This document shows positions 9,459-24,400 of a stretch of 64,000 nt of DNA, in pieces. The notes under the pieces are model-generated. The model made no database searches. It saw nothing but the letters and a program-made list of their open reading frames with translations, and was not told the DNA's origin. Position 1 is the first letter of the stretch; every line of letters starts with the position of its first letter. This DNA comes from Tribonema minus (Eukaryota > Sar > Xanthophyceae > Tribonematales > Tribonemataceae). The stretch covers positions 1 through 64,000 of the forward strand of contig JAFCMP010000379.1 in assembly GCA_017506865.1 (NCBI GenBank), read 5' to 3'. A program made the translations under genes and the position numbers.

Positions 9459-12400
9459 ATGTCCAACGCCGCGCCTTCCGGCGACACCCGCGCCACCTCC
9501 GTGCGGCCTCAGCAAAGGAGGGATGTTAGCTCATGGAGGCAGTTCGGTGCGCTGGCGTACAAGAACTGGCTGCTGAAGAAGAGGAAGCCAGTATCTCTGA
9601 TCCTTGAGCTGCTGCTGCCTGTGGCATTCATGGTGAGCTGCAAAGTTTTTACACCATGTCACTTGATTTGTGTTGGTGAAGTTTCGCTGCGGTGTGCGTC
9701 AGCATTGGAATGCGCAGCATCTACTGTGTAAACTTTATCTCAGGAACTTGCATCTGCTTCCAAAGACTCACTGTACATAATACTGTCACCCATTTCGATT
9801 CCACGCCGATGGGACGACAGCCAGTTACTGTCAGAGGAAAAAAGAGCATGAGGAAAAAAGAGCATCTGATCAGACATGGCAACTTTCTAACCTCAAACGT
9901 CTCCGCAGTTACAGCACCATGTAACCTTCGAATATCGTCACCAGCACTCCACCATTGCAGCTATTGCCTAGAATGATGTTGTTCAGAGCTTCTGTGCAAT
10001 ATTGCATTCGACTTGCTCATGTTCATGATAGATGGACATACTACTTCAGCAGAGCAATGTCATCTATCAGGCATCATAAGGCCCTCATCAACAGATCAAA
10101 GACGGCATCACGCAGCAGCGTGATGCGCTCATGATACTCGCACCACCTGTCACTTCTGGCGTACAGAACAGGGACTGCACGCTTGTCTCTTCCATCAGTG
10201 AAGTCACACCACCGGCACTAGCGTCAGTCAGTCAACGCACGCACGTGCAGGCTCTGCAACAGTTATACGATAAGACTGCTGGCCTGACTCTGTGACGCTG
10301 CAACAGATTAAATGATTAAACTGAGCACTGCCCCATGCACTGAGGTTTATATCTCCATCGGTGCGCAAGCAGCAGACTGCCGTTGTTTGCGATGAAGCAA
10401 GAAACAACTGGTTCTGTGCACATTAAGGGTGGTACAGGTCGCCTTCGAACATGCCGCTGACCTCTGCCAGAGGGCCTGCCGTCGCTGCCGCCAGAATACT
10501 TCAAGTAGTACCAGAGTACTTCAAGTAGCGACTCTCCTCTTGCACCGAAAATGCCAAACATGCTGCTGACCTCTGCCAGAGGGGCCTGCCGTCGCCGCCG
10601 CCAGATAACTCCAAGTAGTGACTCTCCACCATGACTACTTCAAGTGGTGACTCTCCACTGCATGCTTGCGCTCGCTCAGGCCCTCCTGGGCGCCCTCGCC
10701 AGCAGCAGCTCCAGCCAGACGAACGAGCCCGCGATGGTCGACGGCGCGGCGTACCCCGTGCCGACCCTCGCGTTCTTGCGTGGGCAGACGGTGTCGACGC
10801 CCGCGCAGCCCAACATCCTGTGCTACGACAACAACCTGTTCAACCTGTGCGCGTGCGAATACCCCAAGCAGGTGAGCAAAGTGCTGTTGGCACCTAAAGT
10901 GCTGCTGTGAGCACTTTCTAGGTATGTAAGAGTTTACAGCATGTACCTCATAGTAGTCGAGGTGCTTGTAAGGTAGTGTCATGAGTAGGAATCATATACT
11001 CGAAGCGAGTGTAAACCACACTCGATAGTGGTGTCGACGCCCGCACAGCTTAACATCCTGTGTACAGGGGCGTGTTCAAATTCACCCGCGCCTTCATGCA
11101 CAAAGCGCCTGCGGGCATCGGCAGAGCCCTTGCTGGAGCGATGGAGCCGCCCATTGTGACTCTCCTCTATGCGGTTAGTGTGACACCGCAGCCGCTGCGC
11201 TACAACAGCGACTGGTGCCGCCTGTCGGAAGGTAGCCGTTGTGCTGTCCCCACAATGCAAAGATCACCACAAGGGCATGTGTGCATTCGCCCGTACTTGC
11301 ACGCACAAAGTGCCCGCGGGCGTCGGCAGCCTTCTGGAAGTACCAACGAAACAGCGCACTGTGACTCTCCTCTGCGATTCTGTGACACGCCAGCCGCTGC
11401 AGGAGGAGTTCCTGAGCGACATCAACGACTACTTCCAGAGCGGCTTCAACAGCAACCCGCTGCAGGCGCTGTTCCAGACGTCGCACTCTATCAAGGCGTA
11501 CTATGCTGTGTGCACGGGCGTTGCGGCGGCGGCCTCCAGTCCCGCGCTCACGCAGGCCCAGGCACGTCCTTCTTCACGTATTTACTTCAACAGGGGAAGT
11601 TCAGAAAAGTGCTTTCATTCATTGTGTCTAGTTTTTGTTTCGTGCGCTGTGTCCATGATAGGTCTCACTCAAGTCCAGGCACGTGCTTTGTCACGTTACA
11701 ATTTCAACAGTTGAAGTTGCTCAAAGATTTGTTTCTTGCACTGCGTCCATGGAAGGTCTCACGCAAGCCCAGGCACATGCATCACGTTCCAACCTCGAGA
11801 ATAGAAGTTGTTCGAAGTTTTGTTTCTTGCACTGTGTCCATGGTAGGTTTCTTGCACTGTGTCCATGGTAGGTCTCATGCAAGCCCAGGCACATGCTTAG
11901 TCACGTTTCATCTTCAACAATAGAAGTCGTTCAAAGTTTTGTTTCTTGCACTGCGGGTCCAAATGGTACATTCTAAGTTCAACTTCAACAGAAGAAGTTC
12001 AGCTTGTTGCTTCTTGCACTGTGTCCGTGATAAGTGTCATTGCTTGTCCAGTGCTTGTCCGATGCGCCTTCGGCTTTCAACTCACGCACGCCCAGGCACG
12101 TACTCGTTTGTTGCGTTTCGCTGAGAGCGCTCAGAAGCCCAGAAGTGTCGGATGGTCATGCTCGCTACTGAGGCTACACAAAGGGGGCTCACCTGACAAC
12201 CACGCCTATCGCATCGCCAGGCATGTGCCTCGGCACATCTAAGGCTCAAAAGAGGATGTCAGTTGTGTCTCTCGTACTCTGGAGACGCTGCGTTCCATTG
12301 CTCATACAATGCGAGTATGAAGAGTGTGCGCGCCGATCAAGTGCCCGGAGGTATTGGGGGTGCGGTCCCCGCAGTTCTTTTTTGGGATGCTGACAATTGC

Positions 12401-15400
12401 GTGCTGCGCGCAGCACTTGTTGACTCCCATGACCCGTGTGGCACAGCGCCGATAAGCGGCGATGTTCCAACAGTTGAAGTTGAAGTTGAAGTTGAACTTT
12501 GACACTGTGTGACACTCCGCGCTCCTCGCGGTTCCAGGAGTGCGCGCTGGCACAAACCTCCACGGCCTGTGCGGCAGCGGCACAGACATCCGGCATTTGA
12601 AGTTTATGTGAAGTTGACTCTGTGTGACGCGCCGCGCTCCTCGCTGTTCCAGGGGTGCGCGCTGGCACAGAACTACCACGACCTGTGCGGCTCGGTGCCT
12701 ACGTACCCGGGCGTGCCGACATTCCCCGCAGCGCTGCTCAACGCATGTCCTGTGACCACCACGACCATCTGGTCCGTGGCCGACGCCGAGATTGTCATCA
12801 ACAACGCCATCAAGGTGAGTTTTGAACTTTGCCGCGCGATGGTGGTACTTCACATTTGAAGTTTTGACTGCCCCCCCGCAGCGCTGCTCAACGCATGTCC
12901 TGTGACCACTACAACTATCTGGTCCGTGGCCGACGCCGAGATTGCCATCAACAACGCCATCAAGGTGAGTTTGAAGTTGGCCGCGCAAGATGGTGGTACT
13001 TCATGTTTGAAGTGTGGTTTATCGCGGCGCTGCTCATCGACGCCATCAAGGGAAGTTTGAAGTTTGCCGTGCAATGATGGTTAAATGGTTGAAGTACTGG
13101 TTGCCCCCCAAGTCACTGCTCAGCACGTGTCTGGTGACCGCCACCACTATCAACAACGCCCGTCAAGGCAAGGTTGAGTTTGCTGCGCAATGATTTTGCC
13201 ACTCAACTTCACACTTGGTTGCGATGGCGGCGGCGTTTGGTCTGCTTTCTTTAAACATGTAGCCATACTCTGCGGTAATCGTACAACCCTTACAACCTGT
13301 TTTGAAAAATAAAATGTGTTTATGGGCATTTTGCGTATCTTTTTGATAGGTCCACCACATGCCATGGAAGGCATCGCAACTCGCACGCTTGTACTCCATT
13401 GCGACGTAAGCGCAGTGTATTTTGCGCTGCCCTCATCCTGTGCCTAACCCTATCTTGCCACCCACAAACAACCCTCACCACCTGTCTTGCAATTCGTGAC
13501 TTGTAACCCTCCTACCTTGCGATCCCCAAACAACCCTCACACCCTGTCTTGCAATCCTCATTGGCACAGGCCGCGGATTTAGCGGGCATTGGCGTCTCCA
13601 TCCCTGCTGCCAGCATTGAGGGCAACTGCGAGGCGATGCACCTCGCCGTGGTCCCCCTGGACACAACATGGGCAGCGGGCCAGGCAGGCCTGTCTGACAC
13701 CGAGGTGAGACGCTGCAGCAGGGTAGGCAGGTATATTGTCTGATGACGCGCAAGTGAGGTTGCACAAGTGGTGGGCAGTGGGCCAGGCGGGCGTATGGGA
13801 CACCGAGTTGAGATAATGCAGCAAGGTAGGCAGGCATGTATGCTGCTCTGGTGACGCTCCAGTGGAGTTGTACGTACGCACAATGTGCATGCACTGCAAC
13901 AACTACAAATTTGTGACCTGTTTGAGGGCAGCTGCGCTGGCCTTCTGCGAAGGCATGGCGGCATCCTACTGTCTATGAAAAGCCGCCAGTCACTGTCGCC
14001 ACTTGCACCGACCTTGATGCACAACTTCGACGTGGTACTCATTAGCTGACTGCATGTCAGCGGCGGCGCTGCCTGTTGGCCTTCTGTCAGGACATTCTCG
14101 TCCACTAAATGCCAATACTTCGAAGTAGTTTCTTCCCTACGGCGTCAACCTTGAACTTCAACCTCAGCATGTGACGCATAGGATGACATTATTGCGGCGC
14201 TGGCCGCTGGCCTTCTATCAGGACACTGCAACAACGCGGCATCGGTCCTCTCGTCCAAAAACTGCCCATCGTTTTTGCCATTGGCTAATCAAACCCTTGC
14301 ACTACAACTTTGCACTGCTGAATGTGTGCGCAGGCAGCGGCGCTGGCCTTCTACCAGGACATTGTGACGTCCGTCGGCGCCGAGTCAGTGCTCGGCTTTG
14401 CCAGCATGGGTGCTCTCGACGACTATGTGACGCAGAAAGGCTACTCGCGCGACGCCGCCATACCGCTCGTCGGCGTCGCCGTCGGTGAGTTGAAGTTACA
14501 GATGAAGTTTGCGGTGCGCTGCAGAAACACTTGCTTTGCAGAGCGCCTGCTCACGCCACGCTGCTACGCTGCTCGGCATGTCCGTCAGTGAGTTGAAGTG
14601 CACAGTTGAAGTTGATGGGGTCGTGTGTGTGCGTGTGCCGCCGCATGCGGTCAGGCGATTCGCCCATGCACGCAGTACTTCTTCGCGTTTCTTCATCCAC
14701 ATACCATGCAGGCAGGTACTGCAGACCATGTTGTAGACGCGTTGATGTGCATTGCTGCGCCTGCCGCCTATAGAGTGTGCGGTCAGCGAGGTGGTAAGCA
14801 CACCGCAGTTGAGCGCTGCTGCTGCTGTTTGACTTGCGGGTTTCTGAGTATTTATCTCAATACTACCATATCTACTTTCAACAACGCTTACAAGTATGAA
14901 GTGCATTTGTGAGTACTGTGCAGGTGAGTGTCCTGCTGATTCTCCATACACGTATCTGCAGCGAACGCAGCTGAATCTGTGAAGTACCAAGCGCCCTGCT
15001 CAGCTCTGCCTCCCCCCCCCCCCCCCCCCAATCTGAAGCATGTGAAGTACTAGCAATGCGTGGCTGCTGACCCCCCCCCCCCTTGCTCCAAATCTGCTGT
15101 GACGCAGTATTTGCGACAGCCGCACCGGACTGGTCCTACACGCTGCGCTCCAACTACACCTGACCCCCCCCCCCCCCTCCCTCCCCCAATGCCCCCCTGC
15201 TTAGCAATGCGTGGCTGCTGACCCCCCCCCCCCCCCCCTCTTCTCTCCCAATCTGCTGCGACGCAGTCTTCGAAACAGCCGCCCCAGACTGGTCCTACAC
15301 GCTGCGCTCCAACTACACCATGCAGCTGAACGACGACGGGTACCGCGTGGAGCGCGTTCCGCAGACCAACTCCGTGACGGACACATCCATGAGGAACGCG

Positions 15401-18400
15401 CTTTCCACCAGCGACTACCAGGGCCGCACCGTCTACCCCTTCAACCAGGTGCGCGATGCGTCGTTGCACTGCTGCTTTCCTGATTGTAGTTGTTTCACGT
15501 GGGGGCTGGCTCCGCGCCTGCGTGCGCAACAGTTCACGCCTTCTATGGGCAGGTGCGAGTGCTTGGCGTTAGGATCAGGGGTAGGGCTAGCAGGGCGCTC
15601 CCACGCGCCACCAGACGGCAAGGAGTGCGCAAGGCCTTCAATGTTATGCAGCTGTGCGGTGGTGTAGCGGGTAGCGCACGCAGCGCACTGCGCCTTCTCT
15701 TTGTGCATTTTTGTAGTTTTTTGTTCAGGTTTGAAGCATGGTGTTGAAGTTGCGTAACACTCCTCCTTTCGTCTTGCTCCCCGCGCGCGCGACAGGCGTA
15801 TCTGACCAGCGGGCTGCTGACCCTGCAGCAGGAGCTCGACACATTCATCATGCGCCAGGAGGGCATCGCGGCGCCGGACGTGCAGTACAGGTACAGTTCG
15901 TTCACAGTACAGTGCAGTACAGTGCAGTACACTTTGCAGGCGATTGATGAACACTGGGAGCGCAACGCGTTCATCATGCGCCGAGAGGGCGCCGCGGCGC
16001 CGGCTGTGCAAAACAGGCGCAGTCCACCTGCAGTACAGTTCAGTACACAGTCCGCCTGCATGTGCTGTCGCGACGGTTACTCACACACAGTCCAGGCACC
16101 GGTTCAACCCTGCGCATCTTGCGCTGCTTATTGCTCATCTCATCCTGCTGCCCACGTCGTTCCGCACACGCGGCTCAGCGTCTGCAGTTATGGCTCTCGA
16201 GAGCCGCTGCCACGCCGCATGTCTCTCACGTGCTTCTCGCGTCATACGTGTCCTTACATCATTCACCCAATGTGACGCTATTCACCCAACATGACATCAT
16301 TCACCAACTGCCTGAGCACAGTTGAGCACTGCTGACGTCGCGTGCTGTCCGCTCGCGCACCGCAGGGTCGGCTTCTTCCCCTCCCCGGAGTTCACGCAGA
16401 ACGATTTCTGGCCCAACGTCGGCGACATGTTCGCCATCGTCATGGTGCTGGTGCTTATGTACCCCGTGTCCAACGTCATCCGCGCGCTGTGAGTACGCAA
16501 CCCTAGGGGGTAGGGTTGAGGCTTGCTCAATGACAATTGTGCGATGTGACTATGCAACCGAAGTTGGGCCCTGCCCCATGATGCTAGCCCAGCACTGTGA
16601 GTACGCACCCTACATGTAGGGTTAGGGTTTGGCCTTAGCCAATGACGTTAGTCCAACGTCATCCGCGCGCTGTGAGTACGCAATGTTTGGGGTAGGGTTG
16701 AGGCTTTGCTCAATGACAATTGTGCGATGTGACTATGCGATCTGGGGTAAGTCGGGCCCTGCCCCATGCCACTAGTCCGGCGCCATGAGTATGCACCCTA
16801 CAAATAGGATTAGGGTTTGGCCTTAGCGAATGACCTTTGTCCAGCGTCGTTCACGCGCTGTGAGTACGCACCCTGTAGGGTAGGGTTTAGGCTTGCCCAA
16901 TGACGTTTGTCAATGGCAGTCACGCGCTGTGCGTGCAGAAATGAGGGGGCAGGGTCGAGCCTTGCTTGCCCAACGGTATTGGCCGGATGTCATCCGCTTG
17001 CTGCAGTTGCTCCGGTGGCATATTCAACACACGTGCCTCCTGTGCGCCGCACTCGCACATGAGCGCTGCCGCTTGAGGCATGGCGGGACTGGTAGCACCC
17101 GGCTGCGCGCATGCGCCGCCGCTTTTCTACTTTTGCCCACAGCGCAACTTGCTGAGCGCTGACGCCTCCCTGTGTAAGAGCTGGCGCCTCGCAGCTCGCT
17201 GAGCGCTGACGCCTCGCAACTCGCTGAGCGCCGACGCCGCACACATGATGTCGTTGAGCGCTGATACGTCACCACCGTGCTCACGCGCTCTCCCGTGTGC
17301 GTGCGCGCGTGTGCGGTGCGTGCGTGCGCAGGGTGGTCGACAAGGAGTTGAAGTTGAAGGAGGGCATGCTACAGATGGGTCTGGGCCCCAAGGTGTACAC
17401 CCTCAGCTGGCTGTTCCAGTTCGTCATGACCTTCTTCGTGCTGGCCGTGCTGCTGACGGCCATCGGCGCTGGCAGCGTCTTTGAGAACAGGTACGCTTGA
17501 AGACATGCCCTGCGCGCATAGCTCGCGGTCAAGTGCGCACCATCATCACCTGAAACTTGGAAAAAGACTCGTGTTAATGCTGGTGGTCCTGGGCCGATGC
17601 ATGCACTGCAATGTGGATCTTGCTTCTGTATTTCTCCTCTCGGTGTTTGGTGTGAGAAGCACGAGTCTCTGTGGTCGTTCGAGCACGTTGTCTGTTGCGG
17701 ATGCAGGACACCGTCTGCACTCTGCCACCATGCCGTTCGCGCGTTGCCTCTCATGTGAGTCGATGTTCACCCACTTCTGCGACGCTTTTGCTGTCCACCC
17801 GTACACATGCTCCATTCCAAGAGATGCACAGATGTACGGCACTGTTGTACTTCACCACGACAGCTCTATGTGCCAGCGTTCATAGATTACCCCCCCCCCC
17901 CCCCCCCCCCCCGGCAACACTCGCACGGTGCGCTGTTGCATGTCACCATCTGCAGCTCTGTATTGCCACCATCTTTTGACCCCCCTTTTGCCCCCCCCCC
18001 CCCCCCCCCCCCCCTTGTCCCCCTTCCCCCGCTCTCCCCCCAACTCGCAGCTCTCCGGGAATCGTCTTCCTCTTCTTCTTCCTCTTCTTCCTGGCGACCA
18101 TCGCGCTGTGCTTCTTTCTGGCGAGTTTCTTCCAGAAGGCACGCTCCGCGTCTACCTACGGCTCCCTCGTCTTCTTCCTCACGGTGTTCCCGTACTTTGC
18201 CGTGTCGGGCGACGGCGCCTCCGCGAGCTCGCGCATCGGCGCGTGCGTGCTGCCCTCGTGAGTGCTAAAACATGTTAATATATCATGATGGTGGCAGTGC
18301 TCGTGTGTATGTACTTCAAAGCATGTATTCAAAAGTACGTATCGGCGCGTGCGTGCCGCTGCCACCCCTGTGTCACACATGCATATCATGAAGTGTGTAT

Positions 18401-21400
18401 CGTTTTATACTGCTAGTGTAAACTCCAAGAAGCTTGTGCATATATGAACTCTGAAGTACGTTTCATGATGGAGGCAGCATGCGTGCTGCCCCTGCGAGTG
18501 CTGCCACCCCTGTGTTTGCAACAGCGGCAGCGTGCGATGTTGTGTCTGCTTACGGTTAGGGTTCCTTGCTCGTGCACCGGTGCGCATGGTTTGCCATTGT
18601 CAACTGTGTATGGCCCACCGCTCATGTGCATGGGCGTTGCCTAGTGATGGCACGCATGTGTTGCCGTCAGAGCACCTTTGCGCGCTTACAGCAGTGCCTT
18701 CTTTCACGGTGGCATCTTTGGGAGTGCGTGTGATTGTATTCGGTCTGCACCATCAGTGGCATAAAATATTGACGCTAAAAGCTTGCACACAGAAGTCTTT
18801 TTGACTGGTGGACACGGTGGTACTGTTTGACTCGTGGCCAATGACTGCAGCAGCGGCGACCATGGTTGTTGGTGGAAGGCACTTGCGGCTAACCATCCCT
18901 TGTCACCTAGAGCTCAACGATCTTTTGATTCGTTTTCCATATTGCCTCGCATTGACCCCCCCCCCCCCCCCATTCCTGCTCCTTGTCTTCAGGACATGCT
19001 TCGCAGTCGGCACCCTGCCGTTTAAGGACTACGAAGGCAACGGTCAGGGCGTCACGGCTGACACCGTCAGCTCGCACGACAGCGTCAACATCTCCATGGC
19101 GCAGGTATACAGGCGTGGCACTTCAACTTGAACTTGAAATCGCAGATGCAGTAGACACAGAGACCCCGTGAGCGTACTTGGCCAGGGAAAGGTCAACGAT
19201 GCAACATTGACGGCGCGTGTCTGCCATAAGCACTGTGTGCGTGCAAAGTGGAAGCCTGCTGTTGCACGCAGCAGCGTGAAGGCGGCAATGGTATGCATCT
19301 TGCTCACTGCTGCAGCTTGCAGCTGCGATAGTGTGCACAGAAGACGCGCCGCAACACAATGTACTGCCGTACAACACCGAGAAGCATCAATATCACCCTG
19401 ACAGATTACGGCACGCTCACCTACTAGTCTAGATGCGTATGGTGTCGCGGTCCTCATGGCAACACCCTCTTCCGCTGCGTATCCCCTGCCACCGCGTGTG
19501 CACGCCCCCGATATGACCCCCGCCTCCCGCACGCCGTGCACGTCCGGGTGCTACTGCTGCTTTCAGGTGCTGGGCATGCTGCTTTTCGACATTGTCCACT
19601 ATGCAGAAGGTGGAGCAGCCATCTTACGATCCTGACATATGGTGAAAGGCTCACTTCTGTGCTGTTGCATTCCTCAAGGCAACACCTTAATTGCTACATG
19701 CTGCCTACTTGTGCGCGCATGCGCACCTGCATCCACCCCCCCCCCCCCCCTTCCCGCACGCCGTGCACATCTGAGCGCTCTTGCTGCTTGCAGGTGAACG
19801 TGAAACAGCCACTGTCAAGGTCCCGGCGGATTGCATAACGCACACATGCCAGTCTAGGTCACCTGTCTGGTGTCGCGTTTCTCAAGGTCACGCCCTTGTC
19901 TGCTGCGTATTCCTCGCCGCCGCGTGAGCACGACCCTGATCTGACCCTCGCATCGTGCGCATTCGGGTGCTGTTGCTGCTTGCAGGTGCTTGGCATGCTG
20001 CTCTTCGACATCGTCCTCTACTCATTCCTGGCCTGGTACGCCGGCCAGGTGATCAAGTCAGAGTGGGGCACCAACCGCCCGTGGTACTTCCTGGTCACCA
20101 AGGTGGGCATGTATGTATGTAGCGCATTGCGCATTACAAGTCTCAATCAACAGCCAGCAGGGGGGCTGATGAAGCAGGGAGCCGACATTTGATCCTCGAG
20201 TTGAGTCCAGAGAAGCTTGTTGTACTGCCTGGTCACTAAGGCTGGTTGGTCTGCACAGTAGTGCGCAATGCACGTGTTGACTGACGGTTATCAAGGGGGC
20301 TGATGAAGCAGGCAACCATCATGTTACTCTCAAGTGGAGCCCTAGAGGAGCTCGTGGTACTGTTGGTATGCACGCTAGGGCCGCATCAAAACTTTGACTG
20401 ACTGCTGTGAGGGGGGGCTGATGAAGCGGGGAACTGTCATTCTGATTCCCCAGTTGAGGTCGAGAGGAGCTCGTGGTACTGCCCGGTCACTAAGGCTGTT
20501 CTGCACAGTACGGCGCAATGCTCGTCAAACACGTGAAGTATTACGTACTTCTTCAAATATGAAGTGCGGACGCTCCGCGCGCAGTCACTCACGTGCCCCA
20601 GCAGCGCCGTGATCTGCCCGCGGTACTTGGTCAAATCAAGCATGTCGACGGCCTCGAAAGGCTCGCCGTCGGGCGAAGGGAAGGCTGGCGCCCATTATGG
20701 GGGCTGACGAAGCAGCGAACCGTCATTGTACTCTCAAGTTGAGTTCCGGATGGGGGCCTGTGGTGCTTTCCGGCGACCAAGACTGGCATGCACGCTAGGG
20801 CCGCACTAAAATTTTGACTGACCGCTTCGAGGGGGGGCTGATGAAGCAGGCCACAGTGAGGGAGCATTGTCGCAGTGAACGGTCGATCGGAGGTTTGGAG
20901 GGAGGGTTGATCAGAGGTTTGGAGGGGCAGCTCACGACGATGGTACACGCGAGAGAATGCTGCCCTATGTAGTGTGAAAGTATGCTGTTCATGGGGCAGG
21001 CCAAGTGCTCAGCGGTCGTGTTTCTCCACGTGCGCACGGGCAGCCCGAACACCAGAGCATTCACACATTCAGCGGACAGCGCAGGTCTGTACGTCTCATC
21101 AGGTCGATCTGCTTCGTTATTCTGTTGACGCTGCTGCGCGACAGTGCCGCTGCTTCGTCAGCTTGCAACGCCTTTGACTGCCAAGCGCTCAGCACCTGAT
21201 GCTCATATGTCGACGTATAGGCAAGGTTCGCCATGCGAGGGTCAGGTCGGCACTGCGCATGTGTTTGCATCGCTCCGTGTGAGGTTCAAGCCAGCACTGC
21301 GCGCGTGTGTGCATAGTTCTCTCGTCTCGTCGCGTGGAAATCTGTGTGTGCATCATCAGTTTGCCTTTGGGCCTCGGCTGACGCAGCGCTCAACGACGCT

Positions 21401-21474
21401 CGCTGCTGCAGGCCTACTGGTTCCCCGCCGCGGCCGCCCGCGACGACAGGGCTGCGGCTCAGGAGGCTCTGCTG
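9459..21474 (+). CDS. ABCA transporter exons 1-14: N-terminus, extracellular loop and TMD1
   Basis: Exons: 9459-9632, 10680-10871, 11403-11561, 12653-12814, 13570-13704, 14334-14484, 15267-15448, 15796-15890, 16366-16488, 17332-17490, 18051-18257, 18993-19104, 19986-20102, 21412-21474 (residues 1-677). Exon 1 carries the first membrane helix ([13 protein letters not shown]). Exons 2-8 encode a large loop of about 350 residues with several Cys, expected on the non-cytosolic side. Exons 9-13 hold the remaining helices and family landmarks: [23 protein letters not shown], and GTNRPWYF just before NBD1. Confidence 0.88.
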
Positions 21475-24400
21475 GTGAGTTGAAGTGCACATTGAGATGC
21501 GGAGATGATTGAAGTGTATCATGTGTTGCCCTTGATGTTGTTTGTAGCTAGCTTGCCGCAGGTGCGTGGTCTACCTGTGGTGTGCCGCTCATGTACTCGT
21601 AGCAAACTGAGGCAATACCAGCTGCCGCACCGTCGAGCCAATGGCGGTGGAGGCGCTGCGCCGTTTACTCATTTACTCAAGCACTCGTTGACTCATTCAG
21701 TCATCAGGCCGGCCGCCGCACGATCGAGCCGGTGGCGGAGGTGCTGTGCCATTCACTCTGTACTCAATGACTCATTAGATCGATCACTCATTGACCCAAT
21801 TGCTCTTTGACTCGACGGCTTGTTGGCTCACTTACTTACAGTCACTCATATACTGATTTGTCTCAATGTACGCGCTCTTCCGCCAGGCCGACGAGACTCA
21901 GGCCGGTCGCCGCACCATCGAGCCAGTTGCAGAGACGCTGCGTCGGCAGCTGGGCGAAGGCGGCGCGTCGTGCGTGGCCATGCGCGGCCTCACCAAGACC
22001 TTCCCTTCGCCCAACGGCGAGCCATTCAAGGCGGTCGATATGCTCGACCTGACCATGTACCGCGGGCAGATCACCGCGCTGCTGGGGCACGTGAGTGTTT
22101 GCACGCGGAACGTCTGCGCGTTGTGTACTTCAAGCAGTACTTCTAAGTACTTGATATACTTACTTGATGTTTGATGGTCGACGTGCTCGACCTGATCAGG
22201 AAGCGGGGGCAGATCACCGCGCTGTTGGGGTGCGCAAGTTACCGCACACGGAGCGTGCTCATGTACTCGAGTAGTTTACGCGGAGCGTCCACACTTCCTG
22301 TACTTCAACAAGTACTTGATGTTTGATTCAAGGCGGTGGATATGCTCGACCTGACCATGTACCGGGGGCAGATCACCGCGCTGCTGGGGCACGTGAGTGA
22401 CCGTGCGCATGCGGAGCGTCTGCACTTCGTGTACTTGAAGTTTGACAGGCAACGTGTATTCGTTCAAGGGGCGGTGGACACGATGGTTTCGATTTTGGTC
22501 ACGCTGGCAGATCATCGTGCTGCTGAGCCATGTGAGTGATCGTGCGGAGCGTCTAGACTCGATATCACCTGAATTTGACCGGTGCACATGCGCGAGGCAA
22601 TGGCGTTGCTGAATCTGACCATGGACAGCAGGCGGATTGCCGCGTCGCTGGGCCAGGAGCGCGCGGACGTTTCCCGCTTTTGTGTCCTTGACCCTTCAGC
22701 AGTGCTGAGCTACATACATGCATGCTGAGCCACATACATACATACCAGGCACATCAATCACGCTGCTGGGGGCTACATTACCTCAAACGCACGAAGATCG
22801 TGCACCCGAAGCACACAGGCGCTTACCTAGTCACCTTTATCAACGTCTCACTGTCTCACTCGTGATTTGCTTTGCGCGTGCTCGCAGAACGGTGCGGGCA
22901 AGACGACCACCATGAACATGCTCACCGGCATGATGCCCGTCACATCGGGGCGCGCCTACGTCACAGGCCTCGACGTCAAGTCGCAGATGACGCAGGTGAG
23001 GCCTAACTTCAACAGTCAACACACTATAATAGCCACGTGATGTACCTGTACTTACAGCTGAAAAGTATACTTGAGGTATGCCTACGTCACAGGGCTCGAC
23101 GTCAGGTCGCAGATGACGCAGGTGAGCCCCAATTCTTCAGAATACTTCGGAAGTAGTAAGCTCTTGGGGCTAGACCTTAGCTTTCAAAGCGCTACAACAT
23201 CGCAAAGGTACCTACCTGTACTCACAGTCGAGCGCTCGACATCAAGACGCAGATGATGCAGGCAAGCCCCACCCACTCCTGAGCTCTGAGGGCTATACCT
23301 CAAATTCAACGTGGAATGCGCATGTACCTTTATTGTTGCTCGCTCACGTACACGTGCTTCAGAGTATATAGTGCAGATGCGCAATTGCTTGCGTGACAGG
23401 GCTTGCCGTAGACTCTTAGATCACGCTCATGAGCCCTCACCAATTAGGGTTAGGGTTATCACGCTCATCAGCCCTCACCACTTAGGGTTAGGGTTAGGGT
23501 CAGCCTCACCCTAACCCTGACCCCTCATGGCAGAAATATCCCACAAGGAGGTCACTCTGTCCCCATCCCCTGTGTCATTGCTCCGTTGCGACAGATCCAC
23601 CAGCGCTGCTGTCGCTGCGCACTGCCGCACCTGTATCTGTTGCTGAGCACTGTGCCCATTCCCTGTGTCATCGCTCCGACGCGACAGATCCGCCAGGACC
23701 TCGGTGTGTGCCCCCAGCACGACATCCTGTACCCCGACCTGACGGTGGTGGAGCACCTGCGCATGTTCGCCGCCTTCAAGGTGCGCGGCAACTTAGAGCA
23801 ATTACAGCGGTTACAGCGGTTACAGCTTGAGAGCGTCCCCACGTGTACTGGCTTTGACCATTCCATGATGCATTTGGGAGCATGCCGTGCCTTCGGCAAT
23901 GATGGACCTGCTGGATGTGTGTCTGTTTTGCTGTGACATTGTACCCTCGGGGGGAGGGGCGTTGCTGATTGCACTACCGCAGAATAAATCACATGCGCCC
24001 TCTTGAGATGCGGCGTGTTGATCCGACACCGCATGGTCATGAGTGCCAAACCCAATATCATGCAATTCCTACATTCATTAGCTTCACAAGGTGCCTCGCC
24101 GCAAGCTTGCAAAGAAGTGCCTTTGCATTCATAGATAATGCACGTAGCCTGGTACATGCATACATACCCAAACCCTTACCCCCCTTGTTTTTCCCCTAGG
24201 GCGTCCCCCGCAAGCGCGTCAAGGAGGACGTCGACCTCATGATCAAGGCGGTGGGGCTCGTTGAGAAGCGCGGCGAGAAGAGCGCGGGGCTCAGCGGCGG
24301 ACAGAAGCGCAAGCTGAGCGTCGCCATCGCCTTCATCGGCGGCAGCCGCGTCGTGTTCCTGGACGAGGTGCGCTTGATGGTTACTAGGGTAGTTTTAGCC

